A stretch of DNA of 64,000 nt, taken from the NCBI GenBank assembly GCA_045535935.1, contig JAZSMO010000049.1, positions 1 to 64,000 on the forward strand, read 5' to 3'. The first letter of the stretch is position 1; each line of letters begins with the position of its first letter. This stretch comes from SVFI01 sp045535935 (GTDB lineage Bacteria > Bacillota > Clostridia > Lachnospirales > Lachnospiraceae). This document shows, piece by piece, positions 8,874 to 17,181 of this stretch. The notes under the pieces are model-generated. The model saw only the letters and a program-made list of their open reading frames with translations. It ran no database searches and was not told the DNA's origin. Both the position numbers and the translations under genes were made by a program.

Positions 8874-9689
8874 ATGAAAATAAAATGTGATTATTGCGGA
8901 AATTACATAGAACAAAGCAGTGAGACATGCGAACACTGCGGAGCACCGAATACACAATATAAACGCACGGCCAGCTTACAGCCGGAGACGATAGAGCAGT
9001 TGAAAGACTGGTATGTGGCACACAATTTGCCGGATGAAAACGTTACCCGCTTTTTCATCGGAAAAGACTACAAAGGAGCAAGAGCTTTTGGTATTTACCG
9101 GGATTCCAACGGAGATTTTGTCGTTTATAAAAATAAGTCTGACGGTACAAGAGCAGAGCGTTATCGTGGAGACGATGAGGCTTTTGCGGTCAATGAATTG
9201 TATCAAAAGTTGCGCAGTGAGATTGTGAATCAGAAAGCGAGAAACGGAGCAGACAGTTCTGGTTTTCGCGAAAGAATTCTGAAAAAAATGATAATAGGAC
9301 TGATATTGTCATACTTCAGTATCTTTTTAATCGTCGGAGTGATGAGCGTCGTACTGGTGAATTTAGATGGAGGGCACAAAAGCGGTTATTACCGGTATGA
9401 AGATAAGTATTATTACTATTTTGATGATAATTTTTACTATTACAATGATACCTATGATGATTGGACGAAATATTCCGGTGATTTTGCCGAGGATGTGGAG
9501 GAATACTATGTAGATGATGATGTTCCGGAATATGTGGATAATTTTAGGGATTCTTCCGCATATGAGCAGGCTTATCAGGATTACCTGGAAAGCCAGACGT
9601 ATGACGATGATGACTGGGACAGCGATTCAACCTGGGACACTTCAGACAGCTGGGACAGTGGCGGAACCGATTGGGGCAGTGACTGGTAA
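8874..9689 (+). CDS. Zinc-ribbon membrane protein with Tyr/Asp-rich tail
   Basis: About 271 residues. An N-terminal zinc ribbon (CDYCGNYIEQSSETCEHCG, two CxxC pairs), a middle domain of about 100 residues with GKDYKGARAFGIYRDSNG, one membrane helix near residue 145 (IGLILSYFSIFLIVGVMSVV), then a low-complexity outer tail very rich in Tyr, Asp and Trp. GAGGGA sits 9 nt before the ATG at 8874; the ATG at 8868 is too close to it. No known function. A zinc ribbon followed by a single membrane segment resembles the gene at 2307, though the outer parts differ. Confidence 0.75.
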   Translation: MKIKCDYCGNYIEQSSETCEHCGAPNTQYKRTASLQPETIEQLKDWYVAHNLPDENVTRFFIGKDYKGARAFGIYRDSNGDFVVYKNKSDGTRAERYRGDDEAFAVNELYQKLRSEIVNQKARNGADSSGFRERILKKMIIGLILSYFSIFLIVGVMSVVLVNLDGGHKSGYYRYEDKYYYYFDDNFYYYNDTYDDWTKYSGDFAEDVEEYYVDDDVPEYVDNFRDSSAYEQAYQDYLESQTYDDDDWDSDSTWDTSDSWDSGGTDWGSDW

Positions 9690-9704
9690 AAGTAAGGAGA
9701 AAAC

Positions 9705-10319
9705 ATGGCAAAGAAATATTATGCAGTAAAAAAAGGATTGACTCCGGGAATTTATATGAGCTGGTCGGATTGTCAGGCGCAGATTAACGGCTATTCCGGA
9801 GCAATTTATAAAGGCTTTGCAACGCTGGATGAAGCAAGACTGTTTATGGACGGTGAGGCGGCGATGCTCGGTGGCGGAAAGCAGATGGTTCTGCCGAAGG
9901 CGGACACGGAGGCGGTTGCATACGTGGATGGAAGCTATGATGTGACAACCGGAAGCTTTTCTTATGGCATGGTATTTTTCCATGGAGGAAAAGAGGAGCA
10001 TTTTTCAAAGAAATTTGAAAACAGCGACCTTGCCTCCATGCGAAATGTGGCTGGCGAGATTGAGGGGGCGCGGGCGGCGATGCAGCTTTGCCTTGATCGG
10101 GGAATTAAGAGCGTGACGATTTACCACGACTATGTCGGAATTGCAGCCTGGTGTACCGGTGAGTGGAAGGCAAAGCAGGACGGAACGGTGGATTACGCCC
10201 TCTTTTACCGGGCGGCCTCACTCCATGTGGATATTCACTTTAAAAAGGTCAAAGGACATTCCGGAGATACTTACAATGAGCTGGCGGACAAGCTGGCAAA
10301 AGAGGCGCTGGGGATTTGA
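9705..10319 (+). CDS. rnhA: RNase H1-like protein with viroplasmin domain
   Basis: A 204-residue protein. Residues 1-48 are a viroplasmin/caulimovirus domain (KYYAVKKGLTPGIYMSW...CQAQINGYSGAIYKGF), which binds RNA-DNA hybrids. The rest is an RNase H fold: VDGSYD (first catalytic Asp), AGEIEGA (Glu), IYHDY (Asp) and NELADKLAK (last Asp). It degrades RNA in RNA-DNA hybrids. The stop codon overlaps the -35 box of the SRP RNA promoter. Confidence 0.88.
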   Translation: MAKKYYAVKKGLTPGIYMSWSDCQAQINGYSGAIYKGFATLDEARLFMDGEAAMLGGGKQMVLPKADTEAVAYVDGSYDVTTGSFSYGMVFFHGGKEEHFSKKFENSDLASMRNVAGEIEGARAAMQLCLDRGIKSVTIYHDYVGIAAWCTGEWKAKQDGTVDYALFYRAASLHVDIHFKKVKGHSGDTYNELADKLAKEALGI

Positions 10320-10344
10320 CAAAGCCCCTAAAACCTTATATACT
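10316..10344 (+). promoter_or_regulatory. Strong consensus promoter of the SRP RNA gene
   Basis: A perfect TTGACA (10316-10321), a 17-bp spacer and TATACT (10339-10344). Predicted start at about 10351, exactly where the RNA closing stem begins. The TTGACA contains the TGA stop of the upstream RNase H gene. Confidence 0.9.
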
Positions 10345-10350
10345 AAAAAA

Positions 10351-10556
10351 GTCGTGTAGTCGGCGGGGAGGCTTTCATAGCTGCCCTTGATAAGTGGCGT
10401 TGACGTCTGGGTCTTGCGCAATGGGAACTGCGAACCGTGTCAGGTTGGGAACAAAGCAGCACTAAGCAGAATCCCCCATGTGCCGCAAGGGCGCCTGGGC
10501 TGAGTTAACTGTCAAGGTAACGTGTGGAAGCTTCCCCGGTGACTACACGACTTTTT
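10351..10556 (+). ncRNA. ffs: Signal recognition particle RNA, large Bacillus type
   Basis: About 200 nt, closed by GTCGTGTAGTC at 10351-10361 pairing with GACTACACGAC at 10541-10551 and followed by a T run that completes a terminator. The conserved domain IV is visible around GTCAGG and AAAGCAGCACTAAG, with a GGGA tetraloop in place of the commoner GGAA/CGGA form. With Ffh this RNA targets nascent membrane proteins. The length and long closing helix mark the Alu-containing type of Firmicutes rather than the short 4.5S type. Confidence 0.9.
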
Positions 10557-10732
10557 GTTTTAAAAAGTTGTCATTGACTAACAGCATACTTGTGTGATAG
10601 AGTTTCTTCTATAAACAATTCTTGTTTTTCTAATTTCATCTATATTTCGTTGTCGTTCGATATTTTTTCAAGGAACAGGTAAACAGAATATTTTAGATAA
10701 AAATATTTTTTGTATAGAAAGGAGAAAGGTAT

Positions 10733-11206
10733 ATGACGGATAGTCAAAAATTAGATTTATTGTTAGAAAAAGTAACTTCCATGGGGAGTGATATTGTAGA
10801 ATTGAAAAGAGATGTGCGCGAATTAAAAGAGGATATGGCAGATGTAAAACTACGAATATGTAAACTGGAAGAAGACATGGCAGATATTAAGCCGCGAATA
10901 TGTAAACTGGAAGAAGACATGGCGGATATTAAGCCGCGAATATGTAAATTGGAAGAAGACATGGCAGATATTAAGCCGCGTGTTTGTAAATTGGAAAAAG
11001 ATGTAAAGGTAATTCAATTGGATGTAGAAAATGAATTGCGAATTAGTATTAAAAGAGTTGCAGAAGCACATTTAGACTTGTCAAGAGCTTTGACAGAAGC
11101 AAGAAAGCCAAATGAAGAATTGGAAGTTTTAGGCGTTAAAGTGAGAAACAATGAGTCCGAAATAAGAAAAATCAACAATATGCTGAATCAATATGTTACA
11201 GCATAA
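10733..11206 (+). CDS. Coiled-coil protein with 14-residue tandem repeats
   Basis: A 157-residue, highly charged protein. The centre consists of about four copies of a 14-residue unit (ICKLEEDMADIKPR), encoded by 42-bp DNA repeats at 10819-10986, two of which differ by one base. The unit is 2 heptads long, so the repeats extend a coiled coil. No membrane segment or catalytic motif is seen. Similar small repeat proteins occur widely in Firmicutes; the function is unknown. AGAAAGGAG precedes the ATG. Composition is more A-rich than its neighbours. Confidence 0.75.
   Translation: MTDSQKLDLLLEKVTSMGSDIVELKRDVRELKEDMADVKLRICKLEEDMADIKPRICKLEEDMADIKPRICKLEEDMADIKPRVCKLEKDVKVIQLDVENELRISIKRVAEAHLDLSRALTEARKPNEELEVLGVKVRNNESEIRKINNMLNQYVTA
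10819..10986 (+). repeat. Four tandem 42-bp repeats inside the coiled-coil gene
   Basis: Units begin at 10819 (diverged), 10861, 10903 and 10945. Units 2 and 3 are identical apart from one base (GCAGAT versus GCGGAT). The in-frame length means that copy-number change would lengthen or shorten the protein by two heptads. Confidence 0.9.
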
Positions 11207-11208
11207 CA

Positions 11209-11232
11209 CAGCCCGGCTTTAAAGCCGGGCTG
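11209..11232. terminator. Perfect palindrome between convergent genes
   Basis: A 12-bp perfect inverted repeat (CAGCCCGGCTTT and its complement, no spacer) lies between the coiled-coil gene and the LacI gene. Neither strand has a strong T run, so it is a weak terminator candidate for either direction. Confidence 0.5.
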
Positions 11233-11236
11233 AAAA

Positions 11237-12259
11237 TCAATCCAAATTCTCTTTAATTCTTATATCCACAGCAGTATAATTATATTCCTGGTCAGGAAGA
11301 TCTCCGGTTGCAAGATAGTTAAATAGAATATCCAAAGGTTTACTTCCCTGAAGGAAAGGTTCCTGACATATGGTGGCGGAAATGACGTCTTTTTGAATCA
11401 TTTCTTTGGTGGTTTCGACCTGATCAAAGGTAATAATCGTCATGTCTTTGGACTGTTTTTGTGCAAGAACAGATCGACAACCGCCGTAAACACCACCCGC
11501 AGCAAAAAATAGGGCGTTAATCTCCGGATGTGATTTTAAAAGCTGTGATGTCATATCATAGCTGATAAAATCATCGTCATCATTCATAATCGTTTCCACT
11601 ACATTGATATGACTATATTTTTCAATCGCATGTTTAAATCCGGCAATTCGTTCTGTGTGACAAAGGATTTCGGAGGAACCTGCAATGATTCCTATACGGA
11701 CATCGTTCTCTTTTGCCATCAATCGCATCAGACCTGCAGCCGTGGCCCCGGATTGGTAATAGTTGCTTCCGACGAATGCAAGTCGTTTGCAATCTTTGAT
11801 ATCTGTATTTAAGGCGACAACAGGGATTCCCTGTTCACATATTTCGTTAATTTTAGCAGCAAGACGCACGTCGTTAGCAGGAGAAATGGCGATACCGTTT
11901 ATGCCGTCAGCCACAAAATCATCGATGGCACGGATCTGCTCATCGGTATCAACGGCGACTCGCTTGATCGTGACACTACAGTTATAGCAGGCCAGTTCTT
12001 CTTCTTTGTGACGAATACCTGCAATCACTTCATCAAAAAAAGGATTCCCTTCGCCAAATAAAATGACGCCCAGTTTTAAGTTTTTTTTCTGTGCCGCCAG
12101 AACAAGGCCTGCGCGGTTTGGTTTATAATCCAGTGCCTGAGCAATTTCCAGGATCTTTTCTGCTGTCTGCGGATTTACGGAGCCTCGTTTGTTTAATACC
12201 CTATCGACTGTACCGCGAGAAACACCTGCCAAATCAGCAATCTCTTTGATCGTTGCCAT
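11237..12259 (-). CDS. LacI family transcriptional repressor of the pentose locus
   Basis: A 340-residue protein with the LacI helix-turn-helix at the N-terminus (TIKEIADLAGVSRGTVDRVLNKRG), the hinge helix (KPNRAGLVLA) and a periplasmic-binding-protein-like sensor domain (LKLGVILFGEGNPFFDEVI). It is transcribed away from the kinase operon, and palindromes suited to LacI proteins lie in the shared 283-bp region, one of them on the predicted kinase transcription start. It is therefore likely to repress the operon until a pentose or its phosphate binds. The ligand is not determined. Confidence 0.88.
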   Translation of the reverse strand: MATIKEIADLAGVSRGTVDRVLNKRGSVNPQTAEKILEIAQALDYKPNRAGLVLAAQKKNLKLGVILFGEGNPFFDEVIAGIRHKEEELACYNCSVTIKRVAVDTDEQIRAIDDFVADGINGIAISPANDVRLAAKINEICEQGIPVVALNTDIKDCKRLAFVGSNYYQSGATAAGLMRLMAKENDVRIGIIAGSSEILCHTERIAGFKHAIEKYSHINVVETIMNDDDDFISYDMTSQLLKSHPEINALFFAAGGVYGGCRSVLAQKQSKDMTIITFDQVETTKEMIQKDVISATICQEPFLQGSKPLDILFNYLATGDLPDQEYNYTAVDIRIKENLD

Positions 12260-12296
12260 AGAGTTTCCCCCTTTGATTTATCATTTGCTTAAAAAT

Positions 12297-12325
12297 AAAC
12301 TATCACATCGCTATTTTAATGTCAA
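12297..12325 (-). promoter_or_regulatory. Candidate promoter of the lacI-type gene
   Basis: Read on the minus strand: TTGACA (12325-12320), a 17-bp spacer and TAGTTT as a weak -10. It fires towards the repressor gene. Confidence 0.5.
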
Positions 12326-12343
12326 CGAAAAAAGCACTAATAT

Positions 12344-12356
12344 GTGCTACGTGCAC
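12344..12356. promoter_or_regulatory. Candidate LacI-type operator, upstream copy
   Basis: GTGC-TACGT-GCAC inverted repeat. It shares half-site sequence with the site at 12493-12506, about 150 bp away, a spacing that could allow looping between the divergent promoters. Confidence 0.4.
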
Positions 12357-12458
12357 GCAAAGCGCAGAAATAGGATGAAACATATGTGAAAACCACCTAA
12401 AAGCAAGGAGGTTTCTTTGTGAAAAACAGCAAAAACGTGAAATGTTAACATTTACATA

Positions 12459-12487
12459 TTGCAAATACAAAAAAATCATATTATGAT
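12459..12487 (+). promoter_or_regulatory. Promoter of the pentose operon
   Basis: TTGCAA, 17-bp spacer, TATGAT; predicted start near 12494. A 14-bp perfect palindrome (AAATGTTAACATTT, 12440-12453) lies just upstream of the -35 box and could be an activator or catabolite site. Confidence 0.6.
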
Positions 12488-12492
12488 AAAAA

Positions 12493-12506
12493 TGTGCACG
12501 GGCACA
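12493..12506. promoter_or_regulatory. Candidate LacI-type operator at the kinase transcription start
   Basis: TGTGC-ACGG-GCACA inverted repeat covering the predicted +1 of the operon promoter, the classical position for steric repression by a LacI protein. Confidence 0.55.
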
Positions 12507-12542
12507 CAACTGGTAAAATATAGATGTTTAAGGAGGACGAAG

Positions 12543-14015
12543 ATGTTATATATCGGGGTAGATTTGGGAACATCCGCAGTTAAGCTTTTGCTTATGGATG
12601 GAGAAGGAAAGATTCAAAACATCGTGTCAAAAGAGTATCCGCTCTATTTTCCGCATCCGGGTTGGAGCGAACAGAAACCGGAAGACTGGTATGAGCAGAC
12701 AATGGAAGGCATCAAGGAATTGATTGCAGATGCTGATAAGTCCCAGGTAGCAGGAATCAGTTTCGGCGGACAGATGCATGGTCTTGTTATTTTAGACAAA
12801 GATGATAATGTTATCCGTCCTGCTATTTTATGGAATGATGGTCGTACGACAGAAGAGTGTGATTATTTGAACAATGTAATCGGAAAAGATAAGCTTTCCG
12901 AGTACACAGCGAACATTTCTTTCACAGGATTCACAGCACCGAAGGTGCTCTGGGTGAAAAACAAAGAGCCTGAGAATTTCGCGAAGATCGAAAAGATCAT
13001 GCTTCCGAAGGATTACATAGCATATAAGTTGTCCGGCGTACATTGCACAGATGTATCCGATGCATCCGGAATGCTTCTCTTTGATGTAAAGAACAGATGC
13101 TGGTCCAAAGAGATGTGTGAGATTTGCGGCGTAGAGGAATCACAGCTGGCACAGATTTTTGAGTCTTACGAGACGGTTGGTACTGTGCTTCCGGAGATCG
13201 CAGCGCAGCTCGGTATTCCGGAAAGCTGTAAAGTGGTTGCAGGAGCAGGCGACAATGCAGCAGCAGCAGTCGGAACGGGAACCGTAGGCGACGGAATGTG
13301 CAACATTTCCCTCGGAACGAGCGGAACGATCTTTATTTCGTCTGATAAATTCGGTGTAGATAAAAACAATGCACTTCATGCATTTGCTCATGCAGACGGA
13401 CATTACCACCTGATGGGATGTATGCTTTCTGCAGCAAGCTGCAATAAGTGGTGGATGGATGACATTATCCGTACAAAAGATTACGGTGCAGAGCAGAAGG
13501 ATATTACAAAGCTCGGTGAGAATCATGTGTTCTTCCTTCCGTATTTGATGGGAGAGCGATCACCGCATAATAATCCAAACGCAAGAGGAACTTTCATCGG
13601 AATGACGATGGATACGTCCAGGGAAGATATGACACAGGCGGTTCTCGAAGGTGTTGCTTTCGCACTTCGTGATTCTTTGGAAGTTGCAAGAAGCCTCGGC
13701 ATCGACATTAAGAGAACGAAGATCTGCGGCGGCGGAGCAAAAAGTCCTCTCTGGAAAAAGATGATTGCCAACATTATGAATCTTAAAGTAGATGTGATCG
13801 AGAGTGAAGAAGGACCGGCGCTTGGAGGTGCGATGCTCGCAGCAGTTGCAAATGGTGAGTTTGCAAATGTGGAAGAGGCAGCAGCAAAGATTGTAAAAAT
13901 CGTGGATACAGTGGAACCGGAAGCAGAGCTGGTAGCCAAATATGAGGAAAAATATCAGCAGTTCAAAGAAATATATCCGGCTTGCAAACCGATTTATGAC
14001 ATTATAACCAAATAA
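12543..14015 (+). CDS. xylB: Xylulokinase (FGGY carbohydrate kinase)
   Basis: A 490-residue FGGY kinase: ATP-binding DLGTSAVKLLLMD at the N-terminus, substrate-site GQMHGLVILD and WNDGRT, the phosphate motif ISLGTSGTIFIS, and KICGGGAKSPLWKKMIANI near the C-terminus. The WxEQxPEDWY and MHG motifs are those of xylulokinases, which phosphorylate D-xylulose to xylulose 5-phosphate. The adjacent transketolase pair, which consumes xylulose 5-phosphate, supports this. A closely related ribulokinase activity is possible. Start at 12543 follows AGGAGG. Confidence 0.88.
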   Translation: MLYIGVDLGTSAVKLLLMDGEGKIQNIVSKEYPLYFPHPGWSEQKPEDWYEQTMEGIKELIADADKSQVAGISFGGQMHGLVILDKDDNVIRPAILWNDGRTTEECDYLNNVIGKDKLSEYTANISFTGFTAPKVLWVKNKEPENFAKIEKIMLPKDYIAYKLSGVHCTDVSDASGMLLFDVKNRCWSKEMCEICGVEESQLAQIFESYETVGTVLPEIAAQLGIPESCKVVAGAGDNAAAAVGTGTVGDGMCNISLGTSGTIFISSDKFGVDKNNALHAFAHADGHYHLMGCMLSAASCNKWWMDDIIRTKDYGAEQKDITKLGENHVFFLPYLMGERSPHNNPNARGTFIGMTMDTSREDMTQAVLEGVAFALRDSLEVARSLGIDIKRTKICGGGAKSPLWKKMIANIMNLKVDVIESEEGPALGGAMLAAVANGEFANVEEAAAKIVKIVDTVEPEAELVAKYEEKYQQFKEIYPACKPIYDIITK

Positions 14016-14053
14016 ATCAGGCAAAAGCCTACAAGTAGAAAGGAGAGATTCCC

Positions 14054-14674
14054 ATGCAGATTTATGAAGTAACAGATCCAAAATTTAAAAAATACGGAAG
14101 AGTTGTGGACAATGTGGATTTTGCGCCGCTTGTAGAAGCAATGCAGAACACCCCGCTTCCGGAAGGTGTGGAGTATGAGCCGTCCATTGCTGAGCTGGAA
14201 GCAACTTCTGCGATGGCAGAGATCCGGACCAAGTGTTTCGGAGAACTTCCGATTCAGATTGGATACTGCAACGGACATAATGTAATGCTCAATGCAGTAG
14301 AGTATCATAGAAGTTCAGAGATTAATGTGGCAGCGACAGATGCAGTTTTAATGCTCGGATGTCAGCAGGATATCACAGAGGATTTTACATATGACACTTC
14401 TCTGATAGAGGCGTTTAAAGTACCAAAAGGAGTGGCTGTTGAACTGTATGCGACAACTCTTCACTATGCACCTTGCGGATATAATAATGAGGGCTTTAAA
14501 GTGTCTGTTATTCTTCCGAAGGACACAAACCTTCCGCTGGATGAGACACATGACGGCGGAGAGGACAAATTGATTACAGCAAAAAATAAATGGCTGATCG
14601 GCCATGCAGAAGGCGGTCTTGACGCAGGTGCACACATCGGTCTGATCGGAAAAAATTTAAATTTGAACGAGTAA
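14054..14674 (+). CDS. DUF4867 family protein
   Basis: A 206-residue protein matching the DUF4867 type, with a cupin-like character: CNGHNVMLNAVEYHRSSEINVAATD and YATTLHYAPCG contain conserved His, Glu and Tyr residues that could bind metal. It lies between a pentulose kinase and a sugar isomerase, 38 bases after the kinase. A role as an isomerase, epimerase or mutarotase on the incoming pentose is inferred from the context and from similarity in kind to other sugar-acid cupins. It is not established. AAAGGAG precedes the start. Confidence 0.8.
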   Translation: MQIYEVTDPKFKKYGRVVDNVDFAPLVEAMQNTPLPEGVEYEPSIAELEATSAMAEIRTKCFGELPIQIGYCNGHNVMLNAVEYHRSSEINVAATDAVLMLGCQQDITEDFTYDTSLIEAFKVPKGVAVELYATTLHYAPCGYNNEGFKVSVILPKDTNLPLDETHDGGEDKLITAKNKWLIGHAEGGLDAGAHIGLIGKNLNLNE

Positions 14675-14740
14675 GCGCAGGCTTATCAAAATAAGGATGT
14701 AAGAAAGTAAAAAACAAACAATGAATGGAGGATTTCAAAC

Positions 14741-16225
14741 ATGTACAACGCACCAGAAGTAAAAATCGGTATTGTGGCAGTATCTCGTGACTGTTTCCCG
14801 GAAGAGCTTTCCGTAAACAGAAGAAAAGCTTTGGTAGAAGCTTACAAAGCAAAATATGATGCAGCAGACATCTATGAATGTCCAATCTGCATCGTAGAAA
14901 GTGAAATTCATATGGTTCAGGCGCTTGAGGATATCAAGAAAGCAGGATGTAACGCTCTTTGCGTATACCTCGGAAACTTCGGACCTGAAATCGCAGAGAC
15001 TCTTCTTGCAAAACATTATGATGGACCGGTTATGTTCTGTGCAGCAGCAGAAGAATCACAGAATGATCTTATCGGCGGACGTGGAGATGCATACTGTGGT
15101 ATGCTCAATGCAAGCTACAACTTAAAGCTTCGTAACACAAAAGCATATATTCCGGAGTATCCGGTTGGAGATGCAGATGCATGCGCAGACATGATTCACG
15201 AGTTTGTACCGATTGCCCGTGCAGTAGATGCTATCAGCAAATTAAAAATTATCAGCTTCGGCCCTAGACCGCTTAATTTCCTTGCTTGTAACGCACCTAT
15301 TAAGCCGCTTTACGATCTCGGTATCGAAATCGAAGAGAACTCAGAACTTGATTTATTTGAAGCATTCAAGAAACATGAGAACGACGAGAGAATTCCTGCA
15401 AAAGTAAAAGAGATGGAAGAAGAACTCGGCACAGGTAACAACAAACCGGGTATTTTACCGAAACTTGCACAGTATGAGCTCACACTTCTTGACTGGGTTG
15501 AGGAGCACAAAGGATATCGTGAGTATGTTGCAATCGCAGGAAAATGCTGGCCTGCATTCCAGACACAGTTCGGCTTCGTTCCTTGCTACGTAAACAGCCG
15601 TTTAACAGGTATGGGAATTCCTGTATCTTGTGAAGTAGATATCTACGGAGCTCTCAGTGAGTTCATCGGATACCAGGTAAGTAAGGATATCGTGACACTT
15701 CTCGATATCAACAACTCTGTACCGGCTGATATGTACAAAGAGTCCATCGAAGGAAAATTCCCATATACACACAATGATACATTTATGGGATTCCACTGCG
15801 GAAATACAAACAGCAAGAAATTATCTTTCTGCGGAATGCAGTATCAGATGATTATGGCAAGAAACCTTCCGGAAGAAGTTACACAGGGAACTCTCGAAGG
15901 AGATATTGTTCCTGGAGATATTACATTCTTCCGTCTGCAGTCTACAGCAGATACAAAGCTTCGTGCTTATATCGCGCAGGGTGAAGTACTTCCGGTAGCA
16001 ACAAAATCATTCGGAGGTATCGGTGTATTCGCAATTCCTGAGATGGGAAGATTCTACCGTCATGTATTAATCGAAGGAAACTATCCGCATCACGGAGCAG
16101 TTGCTTTCGGTCACTTTGGAAAAGCACTTTATGAAGTATTCAAATACATCGGTGTAGATGTTTCTGAAATCGGCTATAACCAGCCAAAAGGCGTATTATA
16201 TCCGACAGAGAATCCATTTGCGTAA
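14741..16225 (+). CDS. L-fucose/L-arabinose isomerase family protein
   Basis: A 494-residue protein of the FucI/AraA fold group. It has the N-terminal Rossmann-like substrate domain (IVAVSRDCFPEELSVNRRKAL), the central ALCVYLGNFGPE, and C-terminal segments ending in FRLQSTADTKLRAYIAQGEVLP and GNYPHHGAVAFGHFGKAL with His residues suited to metal binding. Enzymes of this family interconvert aldoses and ketoses using Mn2+. In this operon it probably produces the ketopentose phosphorylated by the neighbouring kinase; which aldopentose (xylose, arabinose, lyxose or other) cannot be told. Codon use suggests high expression. Confidence 0.8.
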   Translation: MYNAPEVKIGIVAVSRDCFPEELSVNRRKALVEAYKAKYDAADIYECPICIVESEIHMVQALEDIKKAGCNALCVYLGNFGPEIAETLLAKHYDGPVMFCAAAEESQNDLIGGRGDAYCGMLNASYNLKLRNTKAYIPEYPVGDADACADMIHEFVPIARAVDAISKLKIISFGPRPLNFLACNAPIKPLYDLGIEIEENSELDLFEAFKKHENDERIPAKVKEMEEELGTGNNKPGILPKLAQYELTLLDWVEEHKGYREYVAIAGKCWPAFQTQFGFVPCYVNSRLTGMGIPVSCEVDIYGALSEFIGYQVSKDIVTLLDINNSVPADMYKESIEGKFPYTHNDTFMGFHCGNTNSKKLSFCGMQYQMIMARNLPEEVTQGTLEGDIVPGDITFFRLQSTADTKLRAYIAQGEVLPVATKSFGGIGVFAIPEMGRFYRHVLIEGNYPHHGAVAFGHFGKALYEVFKYIGVDVSEIGYNQPKGVLYPTENPFA

Positions 16226-16264
16226 GATTTTGTAACAAAAAAAGGATGAAATGAATTGAAATCG

Positions 16265-16301
16265 CCCGACATATTTTATACAATGTATGTCGGGTAGATT
16301 T
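16265..16301 (+). terminator. Partial terminator between isomerase and transketolase
   Basis: A 9-bp stem CCCGACATA/TATGTCGGG with a 12-nt loop is followed by TAGATTTTT. The T run is interrupted, so readthrough into the transketolase genes is expected and would lower their level relative to the isomerase. Confidence 0.6.
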
Positions 16302-16335
16302 TTATCCGAAACAATATTTAAATGGAGGAAGTCAA

Positions 16336-17181
16336 ATGACAAACTTAGAACTTCAGAAAACAGCAAACGAAGTTCGTAAAGGTATCGTGACTGCAGTTCA
16401 CAGTGCAAAAGCCGGACATCCGGGCGGATCGTTATCTGCAGCAGATATGTTTACGTATCTTTATTTCGAAGAGATGAATATCGATCCTGCGGATCCGAGA
16501 AAGGAAGACAGAGATCGTTTTGTATTATCCAAAGGTCATACAGCACCGGGATTGTATTCCGCACTTGCAAACAGAGGATATTTTCCGGTAGAAGATTTAA
16601 AGACGCTTCGCCATCTCGGTTCCTATCTTCAGGGACATCCTTGTATGCAGGAGACACCGGGGGTTGACATGAGTTCCGGATCTTTGGGACAGGGTATTTC
16701 TGCAGCAGTCGGAATGGCAGTTGCAGGCAAGATGGACCAGAAAGATTATAGAGTATACACTCTTCTCGGTGACGGAGAGATTCAGGAAGGTCAGGTTTGG
16801 GAAGCTGCTATGTTTGCTGGCGCCAACAAACTGGATAACCTTGTAGTAATCGTAGATAACAATGGTTTACAGATCGACGGTAAAGTGGAAGATGTATGTT
16901 CCGTTTATCCGATTGATAAAAAATTTGAAGCTTTCAATTTCCAGGCGATCAATGTCGACGGACACAATTTCGATGAGATTCGCGCTGCTATGCAGAAAGC
17001 CAAAGATACAAAAGGAATGCCGACAGCGATCATTATGAAGACGGTCAAAGGTAAAGGCGTTTCCTTTATGGAAGATAAAGCCGGATGGCATGGAAAAGCC
17101 CCGAATGATGAGGAGTATGCAATCGCTATAGCAGATCTTGCAAAGATTGAAGAAGAGCTTGCGAAAGGAGGGAACGCATAA
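16336..17181 (+). CDS. Transketolase, N-terminal subunit
   Basis: A 281-residue protein covering the thiamine-diphosphate-binding half of transketolase: SAKAGHPGGSLSAADM, LSKGHTAPGLYSAL, and the ThDP/Mg motif GDGEIQEGQVWEAAMFAG with the downstream DNN. The other half is encoded by the next gene (one-base overlap), so the enzyme is split in two, as in many Clostridia. It moves two-carbon units between pentose phosphates and glycolytic sugars, here taking up xylulose 5-phosphate from the kinase. Confidence 0.92.
   Translation: MTNLELQKTANEVRKGIVTAVHSAKAGHPGGSLSAADMFTYLYFEEMNIDPADPRKEDRDRFVLSKGHTAPGLYSALANRGYFPVEDLKTLRHLGSYLQGHPCMQETPGVDMSSGSLGQGISAAVGMAVAGKMDQKDYRVYTLLGDGEIQEGQVWEAAMFAGANKLDNLVVIVDNNGLQIDGKVEDVCSVYPIDKKFEAFNFQAINVDGHNFDEIRAAMQKAKDTKGMPTAIIMKTVKGKGVSFMEDKAGWHGKAPNDEEYAIAIADLAKIEEELAKGGNA

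Noticed and set aside
12387..12416. Attenuator in the xylB leader region
   Set aside because: The imperfect stem lies upstream of the predicted transcription start, so it would not be in the kinase mRNA.
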